Under the pieces are notes generated by a model, which was not told the origin of the DNA, searched no databases, and was given only the letters and a program-made list of their open reading frames with translations. This document shows, piece after piece, positions 10,481 to 22,129 of a DNA stretch of 64,000 nucleotides (positions are counted from its first letter, which is position 1; each line of letters begins with the position of its first letter). Source of the DNA: Caenorhabditis remanei (Eukaryota; Nematoda; Chromadorea; Rhabditida; Rhabditidae); assembly GCF_010183535.1 (NCBI RefSeq), contig NC_071330.1:5499717-5563716 (forward strand), written 5' to 3'. The position numbers and the translations under genes are program-made.

Positions 10481-11985
10481 TATAATGGCTTTGAAACGTC
10501 AAGATTGCAAAATGTCTCAGTTTCAAAACGTCTGGTTTTGGAAAGTCTCGGAGCCGAAAACATGGAGACTCACCTTTTCCGTTTGAGCAATCGAATAGAC
10601 TTTTTTAAAAACTGAATTATTTTTTGAATTTTCCATGTTTTAGTGATCCTTATCTTATTATCTGATCAATCATCGTGTCGTGGAACAAGTCACGCGAAAA
10701 TATAAACAATTTTGAATATTTTGTAATTTACATCGCAAGAACACGCCTTTTTTTCAAAATGGTTTCAATCAATAGGACACTGTGTACTCAAAAAGGGGTA
10801 TTGATTTTATGAAATGTGTGAAAATAACAATCATTCTTATGTGATTGTTACCTGAAATTAGAACAAGAAAACTAGTTGACAAAGTGGGAAAAATGCAGTA
10901 CAACAACGAAGGTTAACAATGAAGGATGAAACATGGCTTGGTGTACAGTCGCATTTCTCAATCATACTCATGCTTAACTTCGTCAATTAAATCGGAATTA
11001 TGATTAGGCGGAATGAATTCTCGAACAGGAATGGTGTCGATGTATTGATTGTTGAACTCGGTGTACTCATGCTCTTCTTTGATACGTTTCGAATCTTCTT
11101 CGTACATGACATCATTTCGAATAGCTGAAAATATTCTACTTTTAGCGGAAAAGTAGAAAATTTTCTAGAATTTACCGCTTGTTTCAGCATCATTATTTGA
11201 TAGTGAATAGTCGAGGTCTCCCATGTTTCTCTTTCTCATCGATGGGCACCACTCAACATCATTCTCCGATCTGAAAGTAATAAATCAATAATTTTCAGAC
11301 TTTCAACAGTCATACTCATTCTTAATTTCTTCAATTAACTTGGAATTATAATTAGGCGGAATGGATTCTCGAACAGGAATGGTTTCGATGTATTGATTGT
11401 TGAACGCTGCGTAATTATGCTCTTCTTTGATACGTTTCTTCGTTATAGCTGTCATTGGATCTTCTTCGTAAATGACATTAGCTGAAAAATCCTACTTCTA
11501 GGGAAAAATAGAAATTTTTCTAGAATTTACCGCTTGTTTCAGCATCATTAATTGGTAGTGAATAGTCGAGGTCACCCATGTTTCTCTTTTTCATCGATGG
11601 CCACCACTCAACATCATACTTCGTTCTGCAAGTAATGAATCAATAATTTTCTAAGATTTTCTAATTTTGTAAGAACTTTCAGCTTATTTTACTAACAATC
11701 TCCCATTTCTCTTCATTGAAGACATATCAACAATTGTCTCTTCTTTCTCATTTCTCTCTTCAATTTCCACTGACTCTTCATTGGATTCAAGCTGCGCAAT
11801 ATCCAAACTATTCCGATAAGCTGCAACCATCATCATTTTTGTCGATAGACTGTGATCTCCTTGCAAATTGAGACTTCCATCGATTGATTGATAAAGAATA
11901 ATTCGATTTTCTTCGTCCACATCTACCAATGCATCTTCTCGTAGCCTAAAATGAATGGAATTAAAATAAAACACGCCCACTTTCA

Positions 11986-13087
11986 GAGGCCGTACCGAAC
12001 GGAAAGAAACGAGCGAGTGAGAGAAACGAAACCGGGAGAAATGGCGGTGCGGCGATTTTCGGGCAGTACATGTTCTTAAACTGCGCGCAATGTTTGAGAA
12101 TATTAAAGGCGTATTGTGGTCTGTTGTGATGTTTTCATATTTTAATGTATGAGTTTCGGCGAGTTCATTTTCATAGTTCAAGAATTTTTTAATTCGGTTC
12201 ACAACCCGCTGAGAGCGAGCGCCGAAAAGTTTGGTCATTGAAAGGGTCGCGAAAAAATGGGGGCCGTGGCCTAGAAATTCGACTTCGAAAAAGTTGATTT
12301 TGTGAATTTTGACGGTATTTTCGATTATTTTTGTTGTATTTCTTCAATAATTTCCATAGAAAACGGCAAATATTGATAGAAAAACACTAAAAACTATCAA
12401 AAATAACGCCAGAAATAGCAGAATACTGAAAAAACCAACGGAAAGTTTGGCCAGCGAGAATTTTCTAGAAATTTCACTTCTGTAAAGTTGTTTTTTCAGT
12501 ATTCTGCTATTTCTGGCGTTATTTTCGATAGTTTTTAGTGTTTTTCTATCAATATTTGCCGTTTTCTATCGAAAATATTGAAGAAATACAACAAAAATAA
12601 TCGAAAATACCGTCAAAATTCAAAAAATCAACTTTTTCGAAGTCGAATTTCTAGGCCACGGCCCCCATTTTTTCGCGACCCTTTCAATGACCAAACTTTC
12701 CGGCGCTCGCTCTCAGCGGGTTGTGGACCGAATGAAAAAATTCTTGAACTATGAAAATGAACTCGCCGAAACTCATACATTAAAATATGAAAACATCACA
12801 ACAGACCGCAATACGCCTTTAATTTAAATGTTAAATTCACACATTTCATGTGATAGAAAGATTCTAACGAAGACAGTGGCATTTACCACTTTCAACTCAT
12901 ATTTTGTTGATGACCGCCTTTTTTGTCATTTTTCATCTGACAACATTTAGGAACGTTACTTATAGCTTTATGCACAATTTTTTCAAATGTACTGCCCAAA
13001 AAACGCCGTGCCGCCATTTCTCCCGGCTTCGTTTCTCCCGGTTTCGTTTCTCTCACTCGCTCGTTTCTCCCCGTTCGGTACGGCCTC
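11986..13087. mobile_element. 1.1-kb foldback element, 8-bp target duplication
   Basis: Terminal repeats start GAGGCCGTACCGAACGG and run about 85 bp at each end. Flanks are CACTTTCA (11978-11985) and CACATTCA (13088-13095), an 8-bp duplication of the intron sequence found singly at 2764-2771 and 44290-44297. An 8-bp duplication suggests hAT, or MULE given the long ends. A second large palindrome is nested inside (12107-12822). No transposase seen. Confidence 0.75.
12107..12822. mobile_element. Nested palindrome with about 330-bp arms
   Basis: The left arm begins AAAGGCGTATTGTGGTC and passes through GGGGGCCGTGGCCTAGAAAT; the right arm is the near-perfect complement, ending GACCGCAATACGCCTTT. 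The innermost part pairs again around 12440-12500. Fragments of the family lie at 3180-3290 and 45707-45866. Confidence 0.65.
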
Positions 13088-13690
13088 CACATTCACTCAC
13101 TCTCTGAGGAAACATTCTGGAACTTTTCCACCAGAAATGAACATCATCTTCATTCTCGTAACCTTATCGTATTCAGTCGCCCAGTATATTTTGTCTTTCA
13201 ATCCTCTATATCTGTAAACTTATTTCTCAGAAACAATGATTTCGAAGCCGGTTTCTACCGTCTTTGCGCAGTGAATCTTGCTTCAGAAGTTGCACATATT
13301 GCTCTGTATTCATCGATGAATATAGTGGGTGAGAGTGGATAATCAACAGTTTCCGTCTTTCTCGCGAGAAACATCATCATTATTCGGTTCTTTCTGTCGG
13401 TTTTCGGTTTGATTGGGAACTGAAAATCGATATTATTTCATTTTATCCGTGTTTATTTTGATTTTAGACAGCGAAAGCAACAATAGCAAAATTTATCTCC
13501 TTCATCTGAAATTTCTGTACTAAACTCCATGTCTTACATGCTTGCCACTGAGCTTGAGACCTCCTCCAATTGTTTCATATTCAACAATTCGCTGATGATT
13601 GTCAATCTTCACAGTCGCCTGGTGTTGCAGTCTGAAAACTTTAGAAATTAATTATTTGGTTAACTTTATTTATTAACTCAGAGACTAGCG

Positions 13691-16535
13691 TCCCCCGCCT
13701 CCCGGCGGGCTCCGCAGTACTCGGCTGCGCCTCGTGCGCGGTGCTTAGCAAGTTTTGTATTCAAAAATTAGCTCGGCTTGAAGGAAAATGGGAGAACGTA
13801 CAGTTTTTGAGTTCAAAACTATGTCACCGACTGGCTCTATTTTTTCCGTGTTCAAGCAGAAAATCGGAAACTTTTACAACCAGTTGGTTCACGTCGTCTA
13901 ACGGCGACTAAAACTCCGTCTCAACACCACCCTTCTGGGTGTTACAGTGGATCGTAATTAGATTTCTCTATTTTTTCTGAATCCGATAATATCAAAAATC
14001 CTTCACGTCATCACTTTTTAGAAAACGGCCCATAACTTTTTATAACGTGGATCAATCCAGAAACGGACAACACGTTAGGAATCCTCTATTTTTTCTGAAT
14101 CCAATGATATCAAAAAATCCTTCACGTCATCACTTTTTAGAAAACTGCCCATAACTTTTTATAACGTGGATCAATCCAGAAACGGACCACACGTTTGGAA
14201 TGCTCTATTTTTTTCCGATTCCGAAGATATCATAAAATCCTTCACGTCATCACTTTTTAGAAAACGGCCTACAACTTTTTATAACGTGGATCAATCCAGA
14301 AACGGACCACACGTTTGGAATCCTCTATTTTTTTCCGACTCCGAAGATATCATAAAATCCTTCACGTCATCACTTTTTAGAAAACGGCCCATAACTTTTT
14401 ATAACGTGGATCAATCCAGAAACGGACAACACGTTAGGAATCCTCTATTTTTTTCCGACTCCGAAGATATCATAAAATCCTTCACGTCATCACTTTTTAG
14501 AAAACTGCCCATAACTTTTTATAACGTGGATCAATCCAGAAACGGACCACACGTTTGGAATGCTCTATTTTTTTCCGACTCCGAAGATATCATAAAATCC
14601 TTCACGTCATCACTTTTTAGAAAACTGCCCATAACTTTTTATAACGTGGATCAATCCAGAAACGGACCACACGTTTGGAATGCTCTATTTTTTTCCGACT
14701 CCGAAGATATCATAAAATCCTTCACGTCATCACTTTTTAGAAAACGGCCCATAACTTTTTATAACGTGGATCAATCCAGAAACAGACCACACGTTTGGAA
14801 TCCTCTATTTTTTCTGAATCCAATGATATCAAAAAATCCTTCACGTCATCACTTTTTAGAAAACTGCCCATAACTTTTTATAACGTGGATCAATCCAGAA
14901 ACGGACCACACGTTTGGAATGCTCTATTTTTTTCCGATTCCGAAGATATCATAAAATCCTTCACGTCATCACTTTTTAGAAAACGGCCTACAACTTTTTA
15001 TAACGTGGATCAATCCAGAAACGGACCACACGTTTGGAATCCTCTATTTTTTCTGAATCCAATGATATCGAAAAATCCTTCACGTCATCACTTTTTAGAA
15101 AACTGCCCATAACTTTTTATAACGTGGATCAATCCAGAAACGGACAACACGTTAGGAATCCTCTATTTCTCCCGAATCCAATGATATCGAAAAATCCTTC
15201 ACGTCATCACTTTTTAGAAAACGGCCTACAACTTTTTATAACGTGGATCAATCCAGAAACGGACAACACGTTAGGAATCCTCTATTTCTCCCGAATCCAA
15301 TGATATCGAAAAATCCTTCACGTCATCACTTTTTAGAAAACGGCCTACAACTTTTTATAACGTGGATCAATCCAGAAACGGACCACACGTTTGGAATCCT
15401 CTATTTTTTTCCGATTCCGAAGATATCATAAAATCCTTCACGTCATCACTTTTTAGAAAACGGCCCATAACTTTTTATAACGTGGATCAATCCAGAAACG
15501 GACCACACGTTTGGAATCCTCTATTTTTTCCGATTCCGAAGATATCATAAAATCCTTCACGTCATCACTTTTTAGAAAACGGCCTACAACTTTTTATAAC
15601 GTGGATCAATCCAGAAACGGACCACACGTTTGGAATCCTCTATTTTTTTCCGACTCCGAAGATATCATAAAATCCTTCACGTCATCACTTTTTAGAAAAC
15701 TGCCCATAACTTTTTATAACGTGGATCAATCCAGAAACGGACAACACGTTAGGAATCCTCTATTTCTCCCGAATCCTATGATATCGAAAAATCCTTCACG
15801 TCATCACTTTTTAGAAAACGGCCTACAACTTTTTATAACGTGGATCAATCCAGAAACGGACCACACGTTTGGAATCCTCTATTTTTTTCCGATTCCGAAG
15901 ATATCATAAAATCCTTCACGTCATCACTTTTTAGAAAACGGCCCATAACTTTTTATAACGTGGATCAATCCAGAAACGGACCACACGTTTGGAATCCTCT
16001 ATTTTTTCCGATTCCGAAGATATCATAAAATCCTTCACGTCATCACTTTTTAGAAAACGGCCTACAACTTTTTATAACGTGGATCAATCCAGAAACGGAC
16101 CACACGTTTGGAATCCTCTATTTTTTCTGAATCCAATGATATCGAAAAATCCTTCACGTCATCACTTTTTAGAAAACTGCCCATAACTTTTTATAACGTG
16201 GATCAATCCAGAAACGGACAACACGTTAGGAATCCTCTATTTCTCCCGAATCCTATGATATCGAAAAATCCTTCACGTCATCACTTTTTAGAAAACGGCC
16301 TACAACTTTTTATAACGTGGATCAATCCAGAAACGGACCACACGGTTGGAATCCTCTATTTTTTCTGAATCCAATGATATCGAAAAATCCTTCACGTCAT
16401 CACTTTTTAGAAAACGGCCCATAACTTTTTATAACGTGGATCAATTTCGAAGAAAATCAGTTCAGTAGGAAGGGCGGTAGGATCGGCGACAGACAAACAA
16501 ACATACAGCCGTTTGCGTTTGTTAATAGTAAAGAA
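13691..16535 (+). mobile_element. Helitron-like non-autonomous element carrying a minisatellite
   Basis: Left end TCCCCCGCCTCCCGGCGGG is GC-rich and follows AGCG. The right part contains AAAATCAGTTCAGTAGGAAG, then ACAGACAAACAAACATACAG and TTTGCGTTTGTTAATAG. This tail is of the kind found at the 3' ends of many animal Helitrons. Most of the body is the tandem array at 13963-16446. No Rep/helicase ORF is present. The family call rests on end sequences recalled from known elements and needs a repeat search. Confidence 0.4.
13963..16446. repeat. Minisatellite, about 21 copies of 119/120 bp
   Basis: The landmark CTTCACGTCATCAC recurs at 14001, 14120, 14240, 14360, 14480, 14600, 14720, 14839 and so on to about 16390, at steps of 119 or 120. 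Several variant blocks alternate (TTTTCTGAATCCAATGATATC, CCGATTCCGAAGATATCAT, TCTCCCGAATCC), and ACGGCCCATAAC alternates with ACGGCCTACAAC. Runs of 120-bp units keep a frame open (40 codons per unit), but 119-bp units shift it, so this is not coding. The interleaved variants suggest block duplication of 2-3 units at a time. Confidence 0.9.
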
Positions 16536-18018
16536 ATTTTTTTCACAATCTTTTAGATAGTTCGCAAGGATGAATAGAGTACTACTCTTTTGGTTGACCT
16601 TTATTTTTCATATATGGCACAAATTAGAAGTGGCTTATCCGACGTTTCGGTCCTTAGACCATCATCAGGGAAGGTGATTACCTACAAAAATACAAGTTAC
16701 AACCAAAAAAAAGACTCTATTCATCCTTGCGTAGTACTCTATTCATCCTTGCGAGTAGTACTCTATTCATCCTTGCGAATTCACAATGCACATCAACCAA
16801 AAGACTACACCACCACTATCCAATTTTAGATAGTTCATACAAAAAAAAACAAAAACAAAAATAAAACAGTTAGATTCGAACCACCACCCTGCTGACTCTC
16901 ACCCCCGCCCTCAACCACTGCGCCACGGATGCACGAAAATGCTCTCTCATGGTGAGCGTAGAAAAGAGGGGTGCTCCTAGCAGCTGTACAATGACACATA
17001 CAGTGACAAAATGGTCAGTGTATTCGAAAAAAATGTCAGTGGAGATTCAGGTTTCTCCACAGAATCGTCCGGCTTGAATATTTTTTGATCGGACTTTTTG
17101 GTTCCATTAGATCTCCAAAAGTTTAGATCGGTGTCAAAAATTCAGAGCGATTCAGTGAATCCTGTTCCCAAGACAGCGAATGGAAAAAATCCACAGCATG
17201 ACCAAAAACCACGAAAACCACAAAATCCGGTTTCCTGATAGTTTTACCAGCTAAAAGTATATTGAATTTTACATGATTCGATAGAGTTTTTTTTTCTGCA
17301 CATTTCTTTTTTTTTGGATCTTGAAATTTCTCAAAACTGAGCGAGTTACAACCGGTGAAAGAAATGAGAGGGAATTTCGGGGTACTGTAGTTTTTTCGAT
17401 ATTTTCGGCAAATCATCGGCCGTAGCGGGCAGGGGGTGTCTTAAATCACAATTCTGACGCCAAAAGATGATTCCCCATCTCATTTCACATCTATACACCA
17501 AAATTCAAAACAATCTGTAGGATAGAACTCGAGATTTAAGAAGGAAAGTAAAAGAAATCGAAAATTTTCAGAAATTTCAATATGTTCACGTTTCTCTCTG
17601 TAAAATTTTTTTGAAAAAAGGTATCAATATAATTCCTTTTTCTCCACTTAGCCCTGTTTTTTCTCTACCCAGTCATATAAAAATCTTATTTTTACACCCA
17701 AAACTAAGCCCACAACAAAAATCTAAATTCTAAAAAACATTAAAAAACCAAAACTTTTCAAGCCAAAATGAAATGACTTTCACTCTACGGCTCATAGCTT
17801 GGCCACAAAGGATGGAATCACAACCAAATTTTCCAGGAATGACGGGACGGCGATTTTCTAATGGCCACAAAAAGAATTAGGTGAAAAGCTCGTAAACGGG
17901 CAAAGTTATTAACGATTCAAAAAGGGGGACAATTTGGTCCCTCTGCGGCAAAAAATTTTGACACGTGCGCCTTTAAGATTTGCCACCCTCATACCTAGTG
18001 GGGTTAGAAGAAGAGGTG
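16536..18018. other. Rest of the insertion in SPK copy B
   Basis: Non-genic. It holds three direct copies of TACTCTATTCATCCTTGCG at about 16735-16778, with an inverted copy at 16563-16583 (together an inverted repeat of about 215 bp), and a CGACGTTTCGGTCCTTAGAC motif near 16639. A tRNA-like sequence lies at 16869-16934. The remaining AT-rich 1 kb has no recognisable content. The right edge, GGTGTGCAG, abuts SPK exon 2. Confidence 0.5.
16869..16934 (-). other. tRNA-like sequence (A-box and B-box)
   Basis: The minus strand reads GTGCATCCGTGGCGCAGTGG, with an A-box-like TGGCGCAGTGG, then GGTGGTTCGAATCTAAC with a B-box-like GGTTCGAATC. Stems do not form a convincing cloverleaf. Probably a decayed tRNA or the head of a tRNA-derived SINE. 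Confidence 0.45.
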
Positions 18019-18362
18019 TGCAGAAAAAATCTGGATCGATTGGTATGCTCATCACGAAAATCAATCGAACCTTCGTATCGATTGTCAAATTATTCATTTC
18101 GTGAATTTTCAGAGTTTGCAGTCTGAAAATTAATCATTTGCTGAATTATACAGAAGTAATATTCTCACCTGTTCATCAGACTTAATTCTGAATTCGGATT
18201 GTCAGTTGCTTCTTTGAATTCTTGGCATAATTCTCTCACGTTCACTGGCGTTATCTCATTTTTCGTTGATTCAATGACAAATGCCAACAACTCGTTCGTT
18301 TCTTCCATAAATTGCGCAAATCCCTTACGAACGTATGGTGTATAGACCGATCCACAAGTCAT

Positions 18363-18771
18363 TCTGGTTCGAACAACTTAAAAAACTGAAAATTTTAAGA
18401 ATTCAGCGAAAAATCGATAAATTATGAAAATAAAGGACATTAACTTTTTTAAACACATACTTCTAACTCGATTTTCACTAAAATAAGCAGATACTTTGTA
18501 GAAAAACGTTTTAGGTGCGGCAATTGATGGAAAAAAACCAGAAAAAGATCAAAGAAATTAATTGTCGACTACGGTAGCTGCCGAAGTACGCAATGCAGAC
18601 AATGCCCACTATTTTACGAGCAGGCAGTCCGTCGTTTTTTCGAAATATTTTCTCGATTTTTTGCCTTTTTGCGATTGTTTCTCATCGAATTTCCCCCACT
18701 TCGAATAAGAAAAAGTTGTGAAATTATACTTTTAACAGAATTTAATTTATTTTAGATAAGTTCTTTCAGAA
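18363..18771. promoter_or_regulatory. Divergent promoter between SPK-B and F-box C
   Basis: This 409-bp spacer separates the start of the SPK copy (minus) from the F-box gene (plus). About 250 bp, including GTCGACTACGGTAGCTGCCG, AGTACGCAATGCAGACAATG and TTTTACGAGCAGGCAG, is conserved at 42631-43039 and, without an F-box gene, at 4510-4765. TTCTTTCAG just before the ATG at 18772 is a candidate trans-splice acceptor. A regulatory role is inferred from conservation only. Confidence 0.5.
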
Positions 18772-21700
18772 ATGACCTACTTTTATTGGGAATTTCCAAC
18801 GGATTTATCAATCGATCGTCGCGTATTGGTTTTATATGATATTAGTCAATGGAAAACTGTCGAGAAGTCTTATGAAAGTTTCGAAAAATTATGTATCACA
18901 TTGGGAATAGAGAACATCTCGTTCAGTGATTTCGAATGGTGGTTCGATCATTTTACAAAAGAAAACTATTATAGGATTATAGATGGAAGGTAAGTGAGAT
19001 TTATATGGAATTAGTTTTGAATTTTTCATTTTCAGATCACTTTCGGAATTAAGAGACAATCTCTGACTGGCTCGAGCATAGGCCTACAGGTCATGTTACA
19101 CATAAACCAAAGTGATCTGTTTCAGCTGATTTTTTGATATGTTAGTACTCTAGGAATTCTAAGAATTTTATACCATACCAGATTAGGCTCCGCCCCCTTT
19201 TACCTACCGAAACGAACGATTGAAGTTGAAAAATGAAAATTTTTCTTTCAAAAGATAGTATCAAAATCTCTTCAGAAATGAATTGCCAGCCTTATTTTGT
19301 GCATTTTACAAGATAACAACTTTTCTCTAGCTTTCCTGCTTCATATAGAAAAAAATCTTTTTTTGAAAATTTTCTCATTTTTTTCATGTTTTTTGGATTT
19401 TTCGGGTGATCGAAGTACTGTGGTCCGAAGTAAATTTATGATGATAAGAGACATATTTGTGTTGGCTATCTGAAACTACAACGACTTGTCCCAGATTCCA
19501 CTGTCTAGGTGAGTTATGATCAAAAAAGTGACAAAATGTGATGCATTTTAACGTACCCCCCTCCATGGTAAAAAATGACTAGGTGACAAAAATTAAAAAT
19601 ATCTCTGATTCGAGTTATTCAGAGTTAGAATAATGCTCACACAACTTTTCAGACAATTCTGACCGTGTTTCAGTGAGCTACAGACACCTCCTCCATTTTT
19701 TCGAATCAAAAAGTTTGAGCTCTCGTAACTTTCCAGATCATAGCTCAAAATCTTAGAAACTTCAGGAAAATAGTGAAATGTACTTCAAAAACCCAAATAA
19801 TTGGCTGAAAATTGATTACAAAGAAAAATTCTGGTTTTTCATGTGCCAGAATAGCTGACTTTCGTAGATCCATGAAGCTAGCAGATATAAAATGAAACGA
19901 AAGTTGAACAAAAAGATAGAAACTGACTTTCAACTAATTACTTGTGTTGTTAAAGTATATTTCACTATTTTCCTAAAGTTTCTAAGATTTTGAGCTATGA
20001 TCTGGAAAGTTACGAGAGCTCAAACTTTTTGATTCGAAAAAATGGAGGAGGTGTCTGTAGCTCACTGAAACACGGTCAGAATTGTCTGAAAAGTTGTGTG
20101 AGCATTATTCTAACTCTGAATAACTCGAATCAGAGATATTTTTAATTTTTGTCACCTAGTCATTTTTTACCATGGAGGGGGGTACGTTAAAATGCATCAC
20201 ATTTTGTCACTTTTTTGATCATAACTCACCTAGACAGTGGAATCTGGGACAAGTCGTTGTAGTTTCAGATAGCCAACACAAATATGTCTCTTATCATCAT
20301 AAATTTACTTCGGACCACAGTACTTCGATCACCCGAAAAATCCAAAAAACATGAAAAAAATGAGAAAATTTTCAAAAAAAGATTTTTTTCTATATGAAGC
20401 AGGAAAGCTAGAGAAAAGTTGTTATCTTGTAAAATGCACAAAATTAGGCTGGCAATTCATTTCTGAAGAGATTTTGATACTATCTTTTGAAAGAAAAATT
20501 TTCATTTTTCAAGTTCAATCAATCGTTTCGGTAGGTCAAAGGGGGCGGAGCCTAATCTGGTATGGTATAAAATTCTTAGAATTTCTAGAGTACTAACATA
20601 TCAAACAATCAGCCAAAACGGATCACTTTGGTTTATGTGTAACAAGGCCTGGTGGCTTGAGCGAGACATTGTCTCTTAAACATTCTAAGATGTGTTCAAT
20701 CTGACGTCATCAACGGAAAATCCCAGGAGAAATCATATAATGATTTACGTGAAGCGTTCGGTGATGTTGATGAGAAATCTCATAGTTATTGGTACAAAGA
20801 GTTCGAAAGGCAGAAGTGAGTTTAAGAGATTCTCTGACAGATTAATTTTTATACTTTTTCAGACATCAAGTCACATTCTCCAAATTGCCGATCGATATTG
20901 TTGTGAAAATTGTAGAGAAATGTGATTTAAGATCACAGTAAGCATTAATATCATCAGAGATATATAATCGAAATCCTAATTTTTTCAGTGTAAAACTCCG
21001 AAAAGTTTCACAAGGACTTCGAATTGTTGTCGATCGAATTAAACCTCCAATCACGGAAATTGAAGTGAAGTGTATGGCCAATGATGTCTTTGTCTGTTTT
21101 AACAAAGAATCATTGATGTCGACTGATTCCCCTTGGAAGAGACTATTAGCCCTTTCGATGATTCATAACAAGAAATATGTGCGTATCGATCCCGCTGATC
21201 TGGTTAATGCATTGATTCATCCGAAACTTCGATTGAACTTTTTTCGATTCCAAACGAATTTCTCCTGGACCGATGTTCTTCAAAGATTAAGTATTCAAAT
21301 TCACGTGAAACATTGCTCAATTGGAGTGCTCAAAGAGGAATATATTCTTGAAATTTTGAGAATTTTGAGACCTGGATCACTTGAGAAGTTGACGATTGAG
21401 TCCGATCTTGGACTTCCATTGATTGATCAAAGAGCGAATATGTTGTATCGACAATCGATTTTTGAAAAAGTGGTTCAGATGGATCAATGGAAGCGAGCAA
21501 AACATGTGGAAATCATAAGGAGGCTCTCGTTGCCGATCGAAAATTTCTTCCATTTAACCACATTCGAAACACATCTTCCATCGATTTCAGTGGAAATGCT
21601 TACCAAAATGATTAGCGTAAGTACCATCTAATTTTGGTTTCCGAGTTTCTCGATTCTCTGTTTTCAGGCACTCTCCAAGTCGTCAAATTTCGAATATTGT

Positions 21701-21859
21701 TTTGTTACAACGAAGGAAAGAATGGACTCCGGCTCAATCGAGAGAGAATTGAATCTCCAGGATGCTGATGATTGGGGAATACACCATATTCCTAACACGA
21801 ATCTTTCTGTTAAGGTTTTCGATCATCTACATGGATTCAAATTAACTAAAAATGTGTAA
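18772..21859 (+). pseudogene. HTH_48/F-box/FTH gene C, exon 2 split by a foldback element
   Basis: Exons: 18772-18989, 19036-19052 continuing at 20680-20815, 20863-20937, 20989-21616, 21668-21859. Exon 1 encodes an HTH_48 domain (VLYDISQWKTVEKSYESFEK). Exon 2 encodes a second HTH_48-like segment (SQEKSYNDLREAFGDVDEKS). Exon 3 is the F-box (FSKLPIDIVVKIVEKCDLRS). Exons 4-5 are the FTH/DUF38 region. Exon 2 carries a 1623-bp TTAA-flanked palindrome (19053-20675) in the coding sequence, so a normal product needs its removal. Apart from this, all splice sites and frames match the intact inverted copy at 41091-42630, except for a 27-codon deletion in exon 4. Confidence 0.75.
19053..20675. mobile_element. 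1.6-kb TTAA foldback element (piggyBac-type target)
   Basis: Ends GAGACAATCTC and GAGACATTGTCTC, flanked by TTAA (19049-19052 and 20676-20679). The paralogue at about 42350 has a single site. Arms of about 720 bp are almost perfect complements around a 190-bp centre (about 19780-19970). Both arms encode the same 60-codon ORF, simply because they are mirror images. There is no transposase. The TTAA duplication is typical of piggyBac. Confidence 0.8.
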
Positions 21860-22129
21860 TTCTGTATAGTTAAATTGTTTTTTGTTGTCATCTGTGTTAT
21901 TGTTGTTATTGTTTCATAAAAATTCTTGTTATAATCAAAGAATTCAACTTGTTTGATCGGTTTTCCGCCGAAACGCTTATTTCTATTTGTTTTTTCTTCT
22001 ATTTCAGCAGTAGAGAAAGGATATCTACAAAACCAAATTTCATCGATGGCGTATCACAATTTCGCTCATTTTTCTGCATTATTTTCACTATTTTCCATCA
22101 CAAAATTATATTCCAGTGAACCTCTGATA
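21860..22129. other. Intergenic C to D
   Basis: Short AT-rich spacer. TTGTTATTGTTGTTATTGTTTC after the stop of C is 3'-UTR-like, and TATATTCCAG 8-16 bases before ATG 22130 is a candidate SL trans-splice acceptor. The inverted copy (39688-41090) is 1.1 kb longer. Confidence 0.4.

Larger units (their letters stand above)
6641..10636 (-). pseudogene. Truncated inverted copy (X') of gene X
   Basis: Exons matching gene X (24804-28975): 10636-10574, 10003-9942, 9824-9236, 9132-8909, and a partial 6816-6641. Splice sites are conserved and exon 3 has two extra codons (KTKTTS against KTTS). Similarity stops inside exon 5 after FINNRP, where the sequence becomes a short repeat of CAACTCGG units; the last 40% of the protein is missing. 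Intron 4 has grown to 2.1 kb through nested elements and a tRNA-like sequence. The reading frame before the break is open, so a shortened product is possible, but truncation makes pseudogene the better call. Confidence 0.75.
10958..18362 (-). pseudogene. SPK-domain copy B, interrupted by two large insertions
   Basis: Same exon order as the intact SPK genes. Exon 1 starts at 18362 (TCGSVYTPYVRKGF) and exon 2 runs from about 18122 down to 18019. Exon 2 is broken just after PIDPDF by a 4.3-kb insertion (about 13682-18018); the codons resume in front of the exon-2 donor at about 13675. Exon 3 is 13631-13538 and exons 4-5 lie in about 13424-13100. A 1.1-kb foldback fills intron 5 (11986-13087). 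Exon 6 is about 11944-11700. The last two exons are present twice in tandem (about 11640-11311 and 11275-10958). Reading into the 4.3-kb insert gives a stop after about 40 codons. The 5' end diverges from F-box gene C at 18772. Confidence 0.75.

Noticed and set aside
13255..13257. In-frame TAG in the second SPK domain of copy B, and TGA after TFTDIES / TFTDIVW in the other SPK copies
   Set aside because: All lie around a 46-47 bp GT-AG intron (for example 44129-44175); after splicing the frame is open in all three copies. Copy B is called a pseudogene because of the exon-2 insertion, not this codon.
14166..14873. 235-aa repetitive ORF and similar ones through 16368
   Set aside because: They arise because 120 is divisible by three; 119-bp units break the frame repeatedly. 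It is a minisatellite with no start context or conserved splice pattern.
13963..16446. CRISPR-like regular repeat
   Set aside because: Units are contiguous 119/120-bp copies without unique spacers, in a nematode genome.
19384..20354. Two 60-aa ORFs on opposite strands with the same protein
   Set aside because: They are the mirror-image arms of the TTAA foldback element; no gene features around them.
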